A DNA stretch of 64,000 bases, from the IMG/VR virus record IMGVR_UViG_3300005826_000294, positions 124,001 through 188,000 of that record; one strand, written 5' to 3'. The notes below the pieces were generated by a model. That model was not told where the DNA came from, did no database searches, and saw only the letters and a list, made by a program, of their open reading frames with translations. Shown here piece after piece: positions 46,685-56,167 of this stretch. Made by a program: the position numbers and the translations under genes. Numbering within the stretch: position 1 is the stretch's first letter; the number at the start of each line of letters is the position of its first letter. The DNA comes from a virus.

Positions 46685-47268
46685 TATATTCTCCTTACAG
46701 AAACTTTACTATCTTTAATTGATATTTCTTTACCATTTTTTGTTGTTGATGCTTGAAATTTTATACAATGATAACCAGATTCCCATTCTATATTTAAAAA
46801 ACTACACTGGGTAATCCAACTCTCACTGTCTAATGATTCAAGAACATATAAGTCTTCATTATCTATATTAACTCTTAAAGAAATTAATCCTTTTTTATTT
46901 TTTCTTTTAACATTTGTGGTCCAATCTATACGATAATTACCAGAACAAAAAGGACTATTTGGGTTTATAGATATAATTGTCATTGGCTCTGTAGAAGATG
47001 TATTTATCTCTTGTTCTTGTGTTCCTTCTAATTCATTTATTAAAGTATTATTTTCTATTCCAAAATCTACAATATCTTTTTCTTCCTGATTCATTTCAAT
47101 TATATTATATCCATCATATCCATCATACCCATCAATTTTCCAATATTTTGAAGGAATGTCTTCTACATTAGATAAATCAGGATTAATTATCCAATCTTCT
47201 GTTGAATAGTCAGGAGTATTAACTGATAATAAGTATTCTTTTGTAGTCTTATTTAAAACATTCGCCAT
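46684..47268 (-). CDS. Virion structural protein with DGY cluster
   Basis: 194 residues. Contains KIDGYDGYDGYNIIEM, three DGY units in a row. A beta-rich C-terminal half (NSPFCSGNYRIDWTTNVKRK, GLISLRVNIDNEDLYVLESL) looks like an Ig-like domain. It starts 2 bases after the LamG-type gene. Not recognised; an appendage protein by context. Confidence 0.45.
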   Translation of the reverse strand: MANVLNKTTKEYLLSVNTPDYSTEDWIINPDLSNVEDIPSKYWKIDGYDGYDGYNIIEMNQEEKDIVDFGIENNTLINELEGTQEQEINTSSTEPMTIISINPNSPFCSGNYRIDWTTNVKRKNKKGLISLRVNIDNEDLYVLESLDSESWITQCSFLNIEWESGYHCIKFQASTTKNGKEISIKDSKVSVRRI

Positions 47269-47270
47269 AA

Positions 47271-47909
47271 CTATCTCCTACGAGGTCTTAAAGCCGCATC
47301 ATATACATAACTAGGAGCACCAGATGCTGAAGAAAAATTAATCTGACTTTGTCCCATATTTTTTACCACCCCTGTTCCAGAAATTGTAGAACCATTTGCT
47401 CCACCAAAAAGAGTCAAACGAGTAGTCATTCCATATACAATTGAATCACTTCCACGAGAATTATAAATTGTTAATGCTTCGGACGCATTTAATTTTCTTG
47501 TATATAATCTAATATCATATAAACTTCCATTAAAATAATTAGTTGTTCCATATCTACTAAATAAAGCCGCAAGACCACTTTGAGGAGTATTAACAGATGT
47601 ATTTGTATTTATTAATGCTCCATTAACATACATCTCTGCCGTATTATTAAAATCATTCCATGTACATACAAAATGATATAATACTCCAATTGAAAGAGTA
47701 TAATTTAACCCACTGCCTTCATTACCAAAATCATTATAAAACGTTGTTCCATCTATTCTGCCTTCAAAATCGTTTCCAGTTCCAAAAAAACGCTGAACAC
47801 CAGTTAAAGAATTAGCACGAATCCAAAAACTAATAGATCCTATTATACCAGGAGAAAATGATGATACACTTTGTGCTCCATAGCCAGTTCCAGGTGCTGA
47901 AAGTCCCAT
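47271..47909 (-). CDS. LamG/concanavalin-like lectin-domain protein
   Basis: 212 residues from ATG 47909, which overlaps the upstream stop (TAATG) and has GGAG just before it; an ATG at 47945 is less supported. The pattern GSISFWIRAN, then YHFVCTWNDFNNTAEMYVNG and a final GSLYDIRLYTRKLNASEA is that of the laminin-G-like jellyroll domain family. Such domains on phage virions bind sugars, so it may help adsorption. It follows the large spike gene and may be its partner. Confidence 0.75.
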   Translation of the reverse strand: MGLSAPGTGYGAQSVSSFSPGIIGSISFWIRANSLTGVQRFFGTGNDFEGRIDGTTFYNDFGNEGSGLNYTLSIGVLYHFVCTWNDFNNTAEMYVNGALINTNTSVNTPQSGLAALFSRYGTTNYFNGSLYDIRLYTRKLNASEALTIYNSRGSDSIVYGMTTRLTLFGGANGSTISGTGVVKNMGQSQINFSSASGAPSYVYDAALRPRRR

Positions 47910-50900
47910 TAGCTCCATCCTATCGTTATAGAATGTAATAACCAATCACCAGGTAAAGTATCAGTTGGAACATTACGACATAACTCAAAAAGATATGTAA
48001 CTCCAACTGTTAATCCTAATGTGCTTATAGCTATTGTTTGAGAATCCTTTTGATAATACACATTGTTAGGCATAGATAAGTTTGTTAATAATGTTGGAGA
48101 TCCCCATGCAGGTATAACAGCATTGTCAGGAATTGCTCTTTTATATAAGTTTAATCCAACATTTGCTGTTGTGGCTGCCGTGGCTCTACGACTAAGAAAT
48201 CCTAAAATAATGTTTGTAGCCCCTGTTGGAACACGAATTGTAAATCCTACACCTTCTACTGTTGTATCATCAAATGCTCTTACTGACAATGCTGTGTTAT
48301 TAGCATCTGGAATAAGAGGTGCTAGTGAATTAACTGCCCAGTCTGAACTTACAGGAGATTCTAATTGATCAGCTTGAAATATCTTATGAGGAACAATAGA
48401 ACTTCCACCACTAACCGCCGCCCATGATGGATTTGAACCAACACCATTTGTTTTTAAATAATAACCAGATGTTCCATAACCTAAACGAACCCAGTTTGTT
48501 CCATTATGATATAAAATATCCCCTTGAACAGGATTTCCAGCAGCCTGTACTGATCTTACTGTTGTTGAGTTTCCATTATTTATATTAGTAGTGTGACCAG
48601 TAACCAAATTGTCTGCTAAATAACAATTATTTGTATTTGCACCAGAAGCAATTCTTATTCCATCCCCAGTGTTATTTAAAATTCTATTACTAGCAATAAG
48701 AATATTAGTACTATTAGCATCTGCTGTTACATAAATACCATGACTACCATTACCATGAATATGGTTATTAGAAATTAAACTATTTGTATCTACAGTACAT
48801 TCAATTCCACTTCCACCATTGCTTGCTATGTGACATGAAGTAACTAAACTATCTTCTCCAGTCCATATTCCTTCTCCAACATTGTTTTCAATAGTACACA
48901 TAGAAATTACATCTTCTTCTCCATCTGTATCAATGCCTACTCCACCATTGTTACTTGAAACACAACTAGAAATTATTGTTGAGTTAGAACCTATTGCGGT
49001 TTCTATACCCTCAGCATCATTATAGTTTAAAACACAATGAGAAATAAGTGTAGATACTGCTCCACTTTGAACTAAAATACCATTTGATCCATTATTACAG
49101 GCATTGGTAGATGAAATGGCAACAGTATTACAACCAGATCCAACTACAATACCATTTCCAACATTACCAGATACAAGTCCTGAAAAAGATACTGATCTAC
49201 AATTACTATATGTAATTCCTACTCCACATTGAACAACTCCAATATCAGAAAAAGCCGCTGATCCGGAATCTTCAACTACTACACCAACATTACAACCTTG
49301 TATTTCCATTCTACGAAAAATACAACTAATTGCTCCTCTTACTAATAATGCATTTCCTGTTGCTCCACTTAAAGTTATATTATCTATATTAGCAGAAGTA
49401 ACCGCTGAGGTTCCAAGCATTGCTTGTCCAGATATTGTTAAACCTTCATAAGTTCCAGCAACAGTTAAATGAGTATTATCTGTAATACTAGCAATTTGAT
49501 AAAATGTTCCTCCAATAGCAATGAAATCTCCTGGAGATAAATTTGTAAAAGTCGTTCCACTACCTACTACAGCAGATGTTCCAGATGTTATAGATATAGT
49601 CCCAGATTCTTCTGTTGTACCTCCATTTCCATCAATAGTAACACTATATCCATTAGATAAATCTATAATACAATCATCTTCTCCTAATAGAAGACCTCCA
49701 TCTGGAACCACTATATTTGCTGTCTCAACATATGTTCCTGTTCTTACAAAAACAGATTTAGCTCCAGATGTAAAAGCAGCTGAAGGAAGTGTGTAATCTC
49801 CACCAGAAGGGGCAACAATAGCATCATATAAAGTTTGACCTCCACCAGGGCCCGCTGGGCCCGTAGCTCCAGATGCTTCTGCATCACGGATTACTAAACC
49901 ACAAGCATTAGCCGTAGTTATAAAATCTTTATCGTTAAATTCCGTTGCTTGAATTTTTATTTTATCGCCATCATTTAATTCGGCTAAAATTGTTGCAGAT
50001 CCACCACCAGATAAATCATTTTTAGATACTCCTGATCTAATACGACTTCCGCCTATTTCATTATATCCACCACCTGTATCTAATACTAAACGAGCAAGAG
50101 CATGTCCATCATTCCCACCAGTTACTTCAAAACTCATATAATATGTAATTTCATACCAACCATCAGTATTTATTTCTACAACGGCAGAATCTGTTGTATG
50201 TGTAAATGCGGAATCTTCACGGACTTCAGTATCAAGAGTTATATCAACCCAACTTGGACTATCAGGAATATCAATTCCACCAGCAGCATCATAAGCAAAA
50301 AATAAAGCTCTACTACTTCCAGATCCTCCTGGAGGCTCTGCCCATGTCCCATCTGCTCTAAGATAATTAATAATTCCACCACCAAGTTTTGGTAGAAGAC
50401 CATGATAAGATGTTGTTGAATTTAAATCTGTATTATCATCAGGAGAAGCTAAATCATCTAATTTAATAGCATCATCTCCTCCTGACTGATGAGTAGATGC
50501 GTGTAATGGAAGAGAACCTGGTATAGAAGCACATTGCCATCTAGAAGATGTTGTTGTATAAGACAGAGCAACTCCACTTCCTGATTTTATAATCAAATCT
50601 GAATCATTTGGTAATGCTAATCTTTGAGTACTAGTAGATCCCAGATCTTCATGTTTTAGAGTTAGATCATAATCAGATAAATTTGTAACCCACATAAATT
50701 TCCCATGATCAACTTGTGAAAACCCAGTGACTTCAAAATTTTGATTTGCCGAATGAAATTGAGCCATTCCATAATCTTCAATATCAACATTATCATAAGA
50801 GGTTGTAGATCCGACGTTTATTCCATATGGACTTTGGGCGATACTTCTAATATTGGCAGCAGTATCAGTTTGAATAGGATCGCCCATAGTAGCAATACGT

Positions 50901-51985
50901 CCATCATCGCTAATAATAAAACTACTATTTTGTAAGATTTTACCTGTTGTCCCATCCCATCGAGCGGCGGCATTATCTGTAGAACTACCCGGTCCCGAAA
51001 TATCTCCAGATCCTGATCCTGATACAACATATTCAATATTTCCAGAACCAGAATTATATGCTAAAATATATCCATCAGCAATTCCTGAATCATCAACATT
51101 AACTCCCATAATTTGATAAGCATCTTGTCTATCAGCTAAAACCCCATTAAGCCCAGCAACATTTATTTCATCATCTCCACCATTTTGATGCCTTGGAGCA
51201 TGTAATAGAAAATCAGAATTAAGATTAGTTATTTCGCTTTGTAGATAAGCATCTTGAGAAATTGAATCAGAATTAAGATTAGTTAATTCACTCTGTAAAT
51301 AAGCATCTTGACTTATAGAATCAAAGTTTAAATTAGTTATTTCGCTTTGTAGATAAGCATCTTGAGAAATTGAATCAGAATTAAGATTAGTTAATTCACT
51401 CTGTAAATAAGCATCTTGACTTATAGAATCAGAGTTTAAATTGGTTATTTCACTCTGTAGATAAGCATCGGCAGAAATATAATCAATATAAATACTTGAA
51501 ATTTCACCTTGTAAATAGGCATCTTGACTTATAGAATCAGAGTTTAAATTAGTTAATTCACTCTGTAAATAAGCATCTTGATTTATAGAATCAGAGTTTA
51601 AATTAGTTAATTCACTCTGTAAATAAGCATCTTGATTTGTTATAGTTTGAAATATATCAGGTAAATCATATCCATCAACCAAATTAACATTAATTATATT
51701 ATAGCCCTCAAGATCCAAATTACCATTAATTGTAGTATTATTAATAACAATTTCAGAATCGGCCGCTTCTTGTGGAGTATTAGATGGATCTGTTTCAACA
51801 AAAACCCATCCTAAAGTTTCCATATAATTATCTAAATCATCTTTTGAAGTTGATGGTGCTGTAACATCCCAAACAACTAAAGAAGCAATATAACCAGAAG
51901 AAATAGAGGAAGCATCAGCAGGTGGAACTTGGTTTTTAACCTTATTAATATCTACACCAGAAAATTTATATCTATAAACAGGCAT
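47909..51985 (-). CDS. Long tail fibre/spike with 18-residue repeats and beta-helix
   Basis: 1358 residues. Residues about 115-260 contain eight copies of an 18-residue unit (SISQDAYLQSELTNLNSD), probably a trimeric helical shaft. Two fibre-hinge modules of the type HxxxHQNGGDDEI occur (near 265 and 500). A beta-sandwich domain (about 560-700) is followed by a short collagen-like GATGPAGPGGG. A pectate-lyase-like beta-helix (about 725-1150) begins YVETANIVVPDGG. A C-terminal beta domain ends the protein. It is a likely receptor-binding or glycan-targeting appendage. Confidence 0.75.
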   Translation of the reverse strand: MPVYRYKFSGVDINKVKNQVPPADASSISSGYIASLVVWDVTAPSTSKDDLDNYMETLGWVFVETDPSNTPQEAADSEIVINNTTINGNLDLEGYNIINVNLVDGYDLPDIFQTITNQDAYLQSELTNLNSDSINQDAYLQSELTNLNSDSISQDAYLQGEISSIYIDYISADAYLQSEITNLNSDSISQDAYLQSELTNLNSDSISQDAYLQSEITNLNFDSISQDAYLQSELTNLNSDSISQDAYLQSEITNLNSDFLLHAPRHQNGGDDEINVAGLNGVLADRQDAYQIMGVNVDDSGIADGYILAYNSGSGNIEYVVSGSGSGDISGPGSSTDNAAARWDGTTGKILQNSSFIISDDGRIATMGDPIQTDTAANIRSIAQSPYGINVGSTTSYDNVDIEDYGMAQFHSANQNFEVTGFSQVDHGKFMWVTNLSDYDLTLKHEDLGSTSTQRLALPNDSDLIIKSGSGVALSYTTTSSRWQCASIPGSLPLHASTHQSGGDDAIKLDDLASPDDNTDLNSTTSYHGLLPKLGGGIINYLRADGTWAEPPGGSGSSRALFFAYDAAGGIDIPDSPSWVDITLDTEVREDSAFTHTTDSAVVEINTDGWYEITYYMSFEVTGGNDGHALARLVLDTGGGYNEIGGSRIRSGVSKNDLSGGGSATILAELNDGDKIKIQATEFNDKDFITTANACGLVIRDAEASGATGPAGPGGGQTLYDAIVAPSGGDYTLPSAAFTSGAKSVFVRTGTYVETANIVVPDGGLLLGEDDCIIDLSNGYSVTIDGNGGTTEESGTISITSGTSAVVGSGTTFTNLSPGDFIAIGGTFYQIASITDNTHLTVAGTYEGLTISGQAMLGTSAVTSANIDNITLSGATGNALLVRGAISCIFRRMEIQGCNVGVVVEDSGSAAFSDIGVVQCGVGITYSNCRSVSFSGLVSGNVGNGIVVGSGCNTVAISSTNACNNGSNGILVQSGAVSTLISHCVLNYNDAEGIETAIGSNSTIISSCVSSNNGGVGIDTDGEEDVISMCTIENNVGEGIWTGEDSLVTSCHIASNGGSGIECTVDTNSLISNNHIHGNGSHGIYVTADANSTNILIASNRILNNTGDGIRIASGANTNNCYLADNLVTGHTTNINNGNSTTVRSVQAAGNPVQGDILYHNGTNWVRLGYGTSGYYLKTNGVGSNPSWAAVSGGSSIVPHKIFQADQLESPVSSDWAVNSLAPLIPDANNTALSVRAFDDTTVEGVGFTIRVPTGATNIILGFLSRRATAATTANVGLNLYKRAIPDNAVIPAWGSPTLLTNLSMPNNVYYQKDSQTIAISTLGLTVGVTYLFELCRNVPTDTLPGDWLLHSITIGWS
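51210..51637. repeat. 54-bp tandem repeat, eight units
   Basis: Eight imperfect 54-base units within the fibre gene 47909-51985, each encoding an 18-residue helical repeat with the DAYLQ core. Several units are nearly identical in DNA and one (around 51480) is diverged. This is a coding tandem repeat, not a CRISPR array. Confidence 0.9.
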
Positions 51986-52725
51986 TATGATGCTACCTCC
52001 AAACTAGCAACTATATTATCAGGACTACTGGAAATTGAAGAAGATTTATTTACTCTTATTGCTATAAGATCACCAGCAGATACATTTGCCGAATTTACTA
52101 AATCTGAACCATCTTGAGCAGTATTAGACATGGCAACTACTAATGAAGAACCAGATCCATTAACCAATACTGTATAAGTGATTGTGGCAGAACCAGATCC
52201 AGCGGAATTATGACGAACTCTAAGATTTTTAAGAACTCCAGAATATGGAATTCTCATTGAAGCAACAGTTGTCTCAGCAACAGAATCATCATATCCTGGA
52301 GTTAAATATCTAACTGTTGTTGAAGTAGCAATATCATCATCTCCCCATATTAAAATAGCATGAACAAGATCTCCTACCTGAACACTTTTCTTATTATAAC
52401 CATCAGCACTATCCTCTATAACTACTAAATCAGAAAATACTGGATCGGTTTTTCCACTAATACCACTGATTTCATTAGCAACATTATCATGAATCGCATC
52501 ATTATCAATGCTGGTTCCAGAGTTTGTTATTTCAACCCAAGTTGGAGTGGTTTCTGTTAAAACCCACCAGGTAAGAGTATCTATTTCTTTTGCTATTTTC
52601 CCAATATCAGTAGATGTAAAACCAGATGCTCCAGTTCGTGCCGAAGAATCTGCATATTCATATGCGTGTGAAATATGTATTCCATCTGTTATATCTTGCT
52701 GACTATGTTTAGGATGACAAGTCAT
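51985..52725 (-). CDS. Virion structural protein, beta-rich
   Basis: 246 residues. The N-terminus starts with HPKHSQQDITDGIHISHAYE, similar to the lead segments of short fibre proteins. The C-terminal 110 residues (RIPYSGVLKNLRVRHNSAGS, then ITYTVLVNGSGSSLVVAMS) form a jellyroll-like beta domain frequent in fibre and head-decoration proteins. One-base overlap with the next gene. Exact role unknown. Confidence 0.5.
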   Translation of the reverse strand: MTCHPKHSQQDITDGIHISHAYEYADSSARTGASGFTSTDIGKIAKEIDTLTWWVLTETTPTWVEITNSGTSIDNDAIHDNVANEISGISGKTDPVFSDLVVIEDSADGYNKKSVQVGDLVHAILIWGDDDIATSTTVRYLTPGYDDSVAETTVASMRIPYSGVLKNLRVRHNSAGSGSATITYTVLVNGSGSSLVVAMSNTAQDGSDLVNSANVSAGDLIAIRVNKSSSISSSPDNIVASLEVAS

Positions 52726-52728
52726 AAT

Positions 52729-53376
52729 TTACCCCACAATCAATAGTATTCCATTATCATTTATTAGCCAACCGCATTCTCCAGTTAAAGGTAATGATGG
52801 TGTTAAATCTCCATCAACAGAATATAGTATCTGCCCACAACATGTTGGAGGTGTTATTGATATTTTAAGTTGTTCATTGCTTCCTTCGTTTTCAACACTA
52901 ATATCAATGCCATATCCCTCAATAATTTTATTTTCTAAATAACCTGCAGAAGTATCATTTGAAGATACTTTTACTAATTCATCTCCACCAGTGCTTCCAC
53001 CACCACCAGTTGTATTTATCCATATAGCAGATCCTGCTGTATTATCTATTAAAACATATTCATAACCATCTGTTGTATCAATCCACCTTAATCCAACATC
53101 ATATCCATCATTTATATCTTCATTGATTGTTGGAGAAATAGAAGAAATTACATATAACGAATCATCTCCGCTTCCAAGGTGTGTATTTATATGAAGATCT
53201 GGTGGTAATGTATCTGGATGTCTTAAATTAAAAACGCCATACGCATCCTTAGCATAGAAATAACCATCACTATATCGCATTTCACGTATAGATCCAGGTA
53301 ATCCATAACCATCTTCAAGAAATTTAATTCCATCAGCTTGGTTAATTCCAGCAAATTCATCTGGAGTGCGAGGCAT
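52729..53376 (-). CDS. Virion structural protein with DGY repeats
   Basis: 215 residues. Four DGY units (for example EDGYGLPGSIREMRYSDGYF). A Cys pair near the C-terminus (ITPPTCCGQILYSVDGDL) recalls the CC motifs of the 39282 fibre. Regularly spaced strands suggest a small fibre or decoration protein. It starts 9 bases after the coiled-coil gene at 53386. No function assigned. Confidence 0.45.
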   Translation of the reverse strand: MPRTPDEFAGINQADGIKFLEDGYGLPGSIREMRYSDGYFYAKDAYGVFNLRHPDTLPPDLHINTHLGSGDDSLYVISSISPTINEDINDGYDVGLRWIDTTDGYEYVLIDNTAGSAIWINTTGGGGSTGGDELVKVSSNDTSAGYLENKIIEGYGIDISVENEGSNEQLKISITPPTCCGQILYSVDGDLTPSLPLTGECGWLINDNGILLIVG

Positions 53377-53385
53377 TAAAACTCC

Positions 53386-53643
53386 TTATTTTTTTATGAA
53401 TCCATACGTATTTGGATCAAAAACCCAATCCTCTTCATCAGGCATCCCTCTATTCTTAGCTAATGCTCTTAAATGATTCATAAATTCGTTTTCTAATGAA
53501 CTTAATCTTTCTAATAGAGTTTGTTCAGTTCTTAAAGCCTGACGCCTAACAGAACCTATGGCGGCCATAGAATCTTTAATATCTTGCTGATACTTTTGAA
53601 CAGCCTGCTTTTCTTCAATAGTTAAAACCATATTCTCTTCCAT
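53386..53643 (-). CDS. Small coiled-coil protein
   Basis: 85 residues, mainly one long charged helix (VQKYQQDIKDSMAAIGSVRR, then QTLLERLSSLENEFMNHLRA) ending in an aromatic tail (DWVFDPNTYGFIKK). Not recognised. In a chain of small genes between the HNH protein and fibre genes; might be a fibre chaperone. Confidence 0.45.
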   Translation of the reverse strand: MEENMVLTIEEKQAVQKYQQDIKDSMAAIGSVRRQALRTEQTLLERLSSLENEFMNHLRALAKNRGMPDEEDWVFDPNTYGFIKK

Positions 53644-53646
53644 TAC

Positions 53647-53955
53647 TTACTCCTTATCTTTTCCTATCGTTAATACAAGAGGATTATGTTTAATCCTCCA
53701 AAACTCTTTAGGGATTGGAGGGTTCTCCCCTTTTCTAAACCACATTAATTTTTGCCCATCTGTAGTATGATATAAACCAATAATAATAAGATCTCCAGAA
53801 TGTACACAGCCATGACAGTTTGGACACAATATTGCTAGGTTATTGTCAGAATTAGTACTTCTTTCATCAGATCTTGGAATGATATGATGTCTATGTAAAA
53901 TAGCTTTCTTTTGAAGCCCACAAATCTCACAATTTACCTTTGGTCTTAACGCCAT
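53647..53955 (-). CDS. Small HNH endonuclease
   Basis: 102 residues. Zinc pairs CEIC and CPNCH flank the HNH core LHRHHIIPRSDERST and NNLAILCPNCHGCVHSG. This is the compact HNH type found in phages as a packaging-associated nuclease or as a homing element. It overlaps its neighbours by a single base and lacks a DNA-binding array, unlike the larger HNH genes here. The packaging role is typical near terminase, which is not seen in this window. Confidence 0.75.
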   Translation of the reverse strand: MALRPKVNCEICGLQKKAILHRHHIIPRSDERSTNSDNNLAILCPNCHGCVHSGDLIIIGLYHTTDGQKLMWFRKGENPPIPKEFWRIKHNPLVLTIGKDKE

Positions 53956-54389
53956 TATTCTTCCTTATCTGATGCTATAATTGGTATATCAGAATCTACA
54001 TCTATTGATTTACTTTCTATATCAAGTTGTTTTAGATATTCTTCATCTTCATTCATAACCAAATCTTTTACCTCTTCATCAATATCACCTACTTCTATTA
54101 CTATAGATGATTTTCTTCTTTGCGGAAAAGTAATTGCTGATGGATCAGCCATCTCTTTTAGAGGTAATTCTGGTTCTTTAATACGATTAACTTTCATTAA
54201 ACATCTTCCAAGATATTTTGATATAGAACCATTTTCTTCAGAACTTAATATATCTTTAACGGTTACGCGACTTTTCTTAGCAAGCAAATTTCTAGCCTTA
54301 CCTGCAGGGATTTTAACCCGAAGGTCGCCAAGATTAATGTCGCGTCCCGTTATATTTTTTAGGATATATTCAGATCCAATATTTTTCAT
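53955..54389 (-). CDS. Unknown small protein
   Basis: 144 residues. An N-terminal beta segment (EYILKNITGRDINLGDLRVK) with IPAGKARNLLAKKSRVTVKD resembles short domains seen in phage head or tail accessory proteins. The C-terminal third is strongly acidic (Asp/Glu-rich, DVDSDIPIIASDKEE). No recognised function. It overlaps the cold-shock gene by 1 base. Confidence 0.45.
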   Translation of the reverse strand: MKNIGSEYILKNITGRDINLGDLRVKIPAGKARNLLAKKSRVTVKDILSSEENGSISKYLGRCLMKVNRIKEPELPLKEMADPSAITFPQRRKSSIVIEVGDIDEEVKDLVMNEDEEYLKQLDIESKSIDVDSDIPIIASDKEE

Positions 54390-54631
54390 TACTCCTCATT
54401 CATGGGTTCTTCTAACACTACAACATTCTCTGCCTGAGGGCCAGTGTTATTTGTCCCAAGAGTAAAAGAAACCTTTTGTCCAGCGGTTAAGGTCTTAAAA
54501 GCACCAGGCTCCGCTACAATATTAGTATAATGGACAAATAAATCCTTTCCTCCATCTTCAGGCTTACAAAACCCAAAACCTAAATTGTTATTAAACCATA
54601 TCACTTCACCCTTCATTACTTGATCTGTCAT
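54389..54631 (-). CDS. Cold-shock domain protein (CspA-like)
   Basis: 80 residues covering one full cold-shock domain: GEVIWFNNNLGFGFCKPEDG (RNP1-like GFGF), KDLFVHYTNI (RNP2-like FVHY) and FKTLTAGQKVSFTLG followed by GPQAENV. Such proteins bind single-stranded nucleic acid and can melt RNA structure or antiterminate. In a phage late operon it might influence structured mRNAs. Its start lies within the 3' end of the preceding endonuclease gene (26-base overlap). Confidence 0.9.
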   Translation of the reverse strand: MTDQVMKGEVIWFNNNLGFGFCKPEDGGKDLFVHYTNIVAEPGAFKTLTAGQKVSFTLGTNNTGPQAENVVVLEEPMNEE

Positions 54632-55721
54632 TTTTCATTTTCTCCTTTACTTCTTTACTAATGCGGGTTCGTCCCGCATCAACTTCACAAATAGTACTTA
54701 CATTTACACCATACTTTTCCGCAACTTCATAAAAAGTATATTCCTTTAAATCATTAATAATATTCTCTACATCATTTCTAGATAATCTGTTTTTATCTAA
54801 ATGATTCATATTATTTTGCTTTAAAACATTTGAAACAAAAACTATAGAAACATCATTTTCTTTAGCAATATCTTTCTTTTTTCTGCCTTTTATTCTTTCA
54901 TTAATAATATTTTCTCTAATTAAATTATAATCTTTTTGTTCTATCCATTCAACATTTAATTTATTTATTTTTACAAGATTTTTTACAAGTTCATATTTTC
55001 TATCCAATATTGTGAAATCATAAGCATTTTTGAATAACCATTTAATTGTATTTGTATATTTATTTTTTCCTTGAATTTGAAGTTTAAAAGACCCAGTATC
55101 ATATAATATAGTGGTTTGAGTATTAATAGTTCCAAAGTTATTCAAACAATTCTTAATCCATTGTAACACTTCTTTTGTTCCTCTAGCAGTCATATTATTA
55201 TATTTTGGAGAATAAGATCCATCTCCATCTATATAACCTCTAATAAAGGATCTAATATTTTCTTCTTTAGAAATATTTGGTGGAATAAGAGTTTTAGCTT
55301 TCCTTGGAGTTATATTAAAATTTTTTAATAAATCTTCAACTATATAATCATTTATTATATGAACTGATGCTGTTTCTCTTGTTTTTCTTTCATTAATAGT
55401 TCCATTAAAACATAGCACAGAACAAAGTTTTTGTAAATGTTTAATATCTTTTTTATGTATTTCTAATGATAAATTATTATAATGAACACATCCATCAGCG
55501 GCTAAAAATCCTGCCCAATAAGAATTAATATTATTAGGTTGCTGAAAAAATCTTTTATTTAGAGTAAATCTTCTTTTATCTCCAATATTGTAGTGTAAGT
55601 TATAAACTCTATTTCTTATAGTAGATCTTGAAACATTCATAGTTTCAGCGATTTTTCTTTCAGAAATTCCCTTTCTATATAAATAATTTATTTTTTCTAC
55701 ATCTACAGATATTTTTTTCAT
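54606..55721 (-). CDS. LAGLIDADG homing endonuclease with C-terminal DNA-binding extension
   Basis: 371 residues. N-terminal helix-turn-helix (about 12-42, GISERKIAETMNVSRSTI), motifs WAGFLAADG (69-77) and IRGYIDGDG (160-168). There are also two further helix-turn-helix segments after residue 270 (GRKKKDIAKENDVSIVFV; FYEVAEKYGVNVSTI). ATGA overlap with the upstream stop; its 3' end overlaps the cold-shock gene. A GC-rich hairpin-forming stretch (54661-54679) in the coding region is noted separately. Confidence 0.87.
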   Translation of the reverse strand: MKKISVDVEKINYLYRKGISERKIAETMNVSRSTIRNRVYNLHYNIGDKRRFTLNKRFFQQPNNINSYWAGFLAADGCVHYNNLSLEIHKKDIKHLQKLCSVLCFNGTINERKTRETASVHIINDYIVEDLLKNFNITPRKAKTLIPPNISKEENIRSFIRGYIDGDGSYSPKYNNMTARGTKEVLQWIKNCLNNFGTINTQTTILYDTGSFKLQIQGKNKYTNTIKWLFKNAYDFTILDRKYELVKNLVKINKLNVEWIEQKDYNLIRENIINERIKGRKKKDIAKENDVSIVFVSNVLKQNNMNHLDKNRLSRNDVENIINDLKEYTFYEVAEKYGVNVSTICEVDAGRTRISKEVKEKMKNDRSSNEG

Positions 55722-55930
55722 TTATTTTCAAAATGACAATATTGAATATCAAAACAAATATGATCACATTGATCTTTATATGTAATTGTTCCGTACTTAA
55801 TAACTTCATTTATATTTTTATGATTTAGAATATGAAAATCTCTTATTACTACCATTTTTCCTTTTGGAGCTTTAATTATAGGGAGACCAGATATTTTAAG
55901 AGTTCTTCCTTTAGATTGAACATATACCAT
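55718..55930 (-). CDS. Unknown small protein
   Basis: 70 residues. Beta-rich start (MVYVQSKGRTLKISGLPIIK) and C-terminal Cys/His positions (CDHICFDIQYCHFE) that could bind metal. Not recognised. It lies 2 bases after the next upstream gene and shares an ATGA overlap with the endonuclease that follows. Confidence 0.4.
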   Translation of the reverse strand: MVYVQSKGRTLKISGLPIIKAPKGKMVVIRDFHILNHKNINEVIKYGTITYKDQCDHICFDIQYCHFENK

Positions 55931-55932
55931 TC

Positions 55933-56157
55933 TTACTCTCCTTTGGTAAATTCTTTATTAATTGTTAAATCACTATGAATATCTAATAAAGCCTGTACTT
56001 GTAATATTGCCGCCTTAGACATATCTTCTTTTTCACTATCCGGAGCGAGAGCAATTGCTCTATCCCATTTATCAAAAAGATTTTGTAAATCTCTATCTGC
56101 TCCTATTCTTTTAGCATAATCCAACAATCCTTGTCGGACTTGTTTCTCAGTCTTCAT
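55933..56157 (-). CDS. Unknown small helical protein
   Basis: 74 residues, helical (VRQGLLDYAKRIGADRDLQN, then SEKEDMSKAAILQVQALLDI). No motif recognised. Shine-Dalgarno sequence GGAG lies just before ATG 56157. In a run of small genes between the SNase-like and cold-shock genes, probably one transcript from the promoter candidate at 56771. Confidence 0.4.
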   Translation of the reverse strand: MKTEKQVRQGLLDYAKRIGADRDLQNLFDKWDRAIALAPDSEKEDMSKAAILQVQALLDIHSDLTINKEFTKGE

Positions 56158-56167
56158 TTATTACTCC

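Noticed and set aside
49830-49870. Collagen-like triplets in the fibre at 47909
   Set aside because: Only three or four Gly-x-y triplets (GATGPAGPGGG), too short for a stable collagen domain; noted only as a linker.
51210-51637. Regularly spaced 54-bp units considered as a CRISPR array
   Set aside because: No variable spacers; units are contiguous, in frame and encode a helical protein repeat.
54661-54679. GC-rich hairpin ATGCGGG/CCCGCAT with loop TTCGT considered as a terminator
   Set aside because: It lies inside the coding sequence of the endonuclease and no U-tract follows on either strand.
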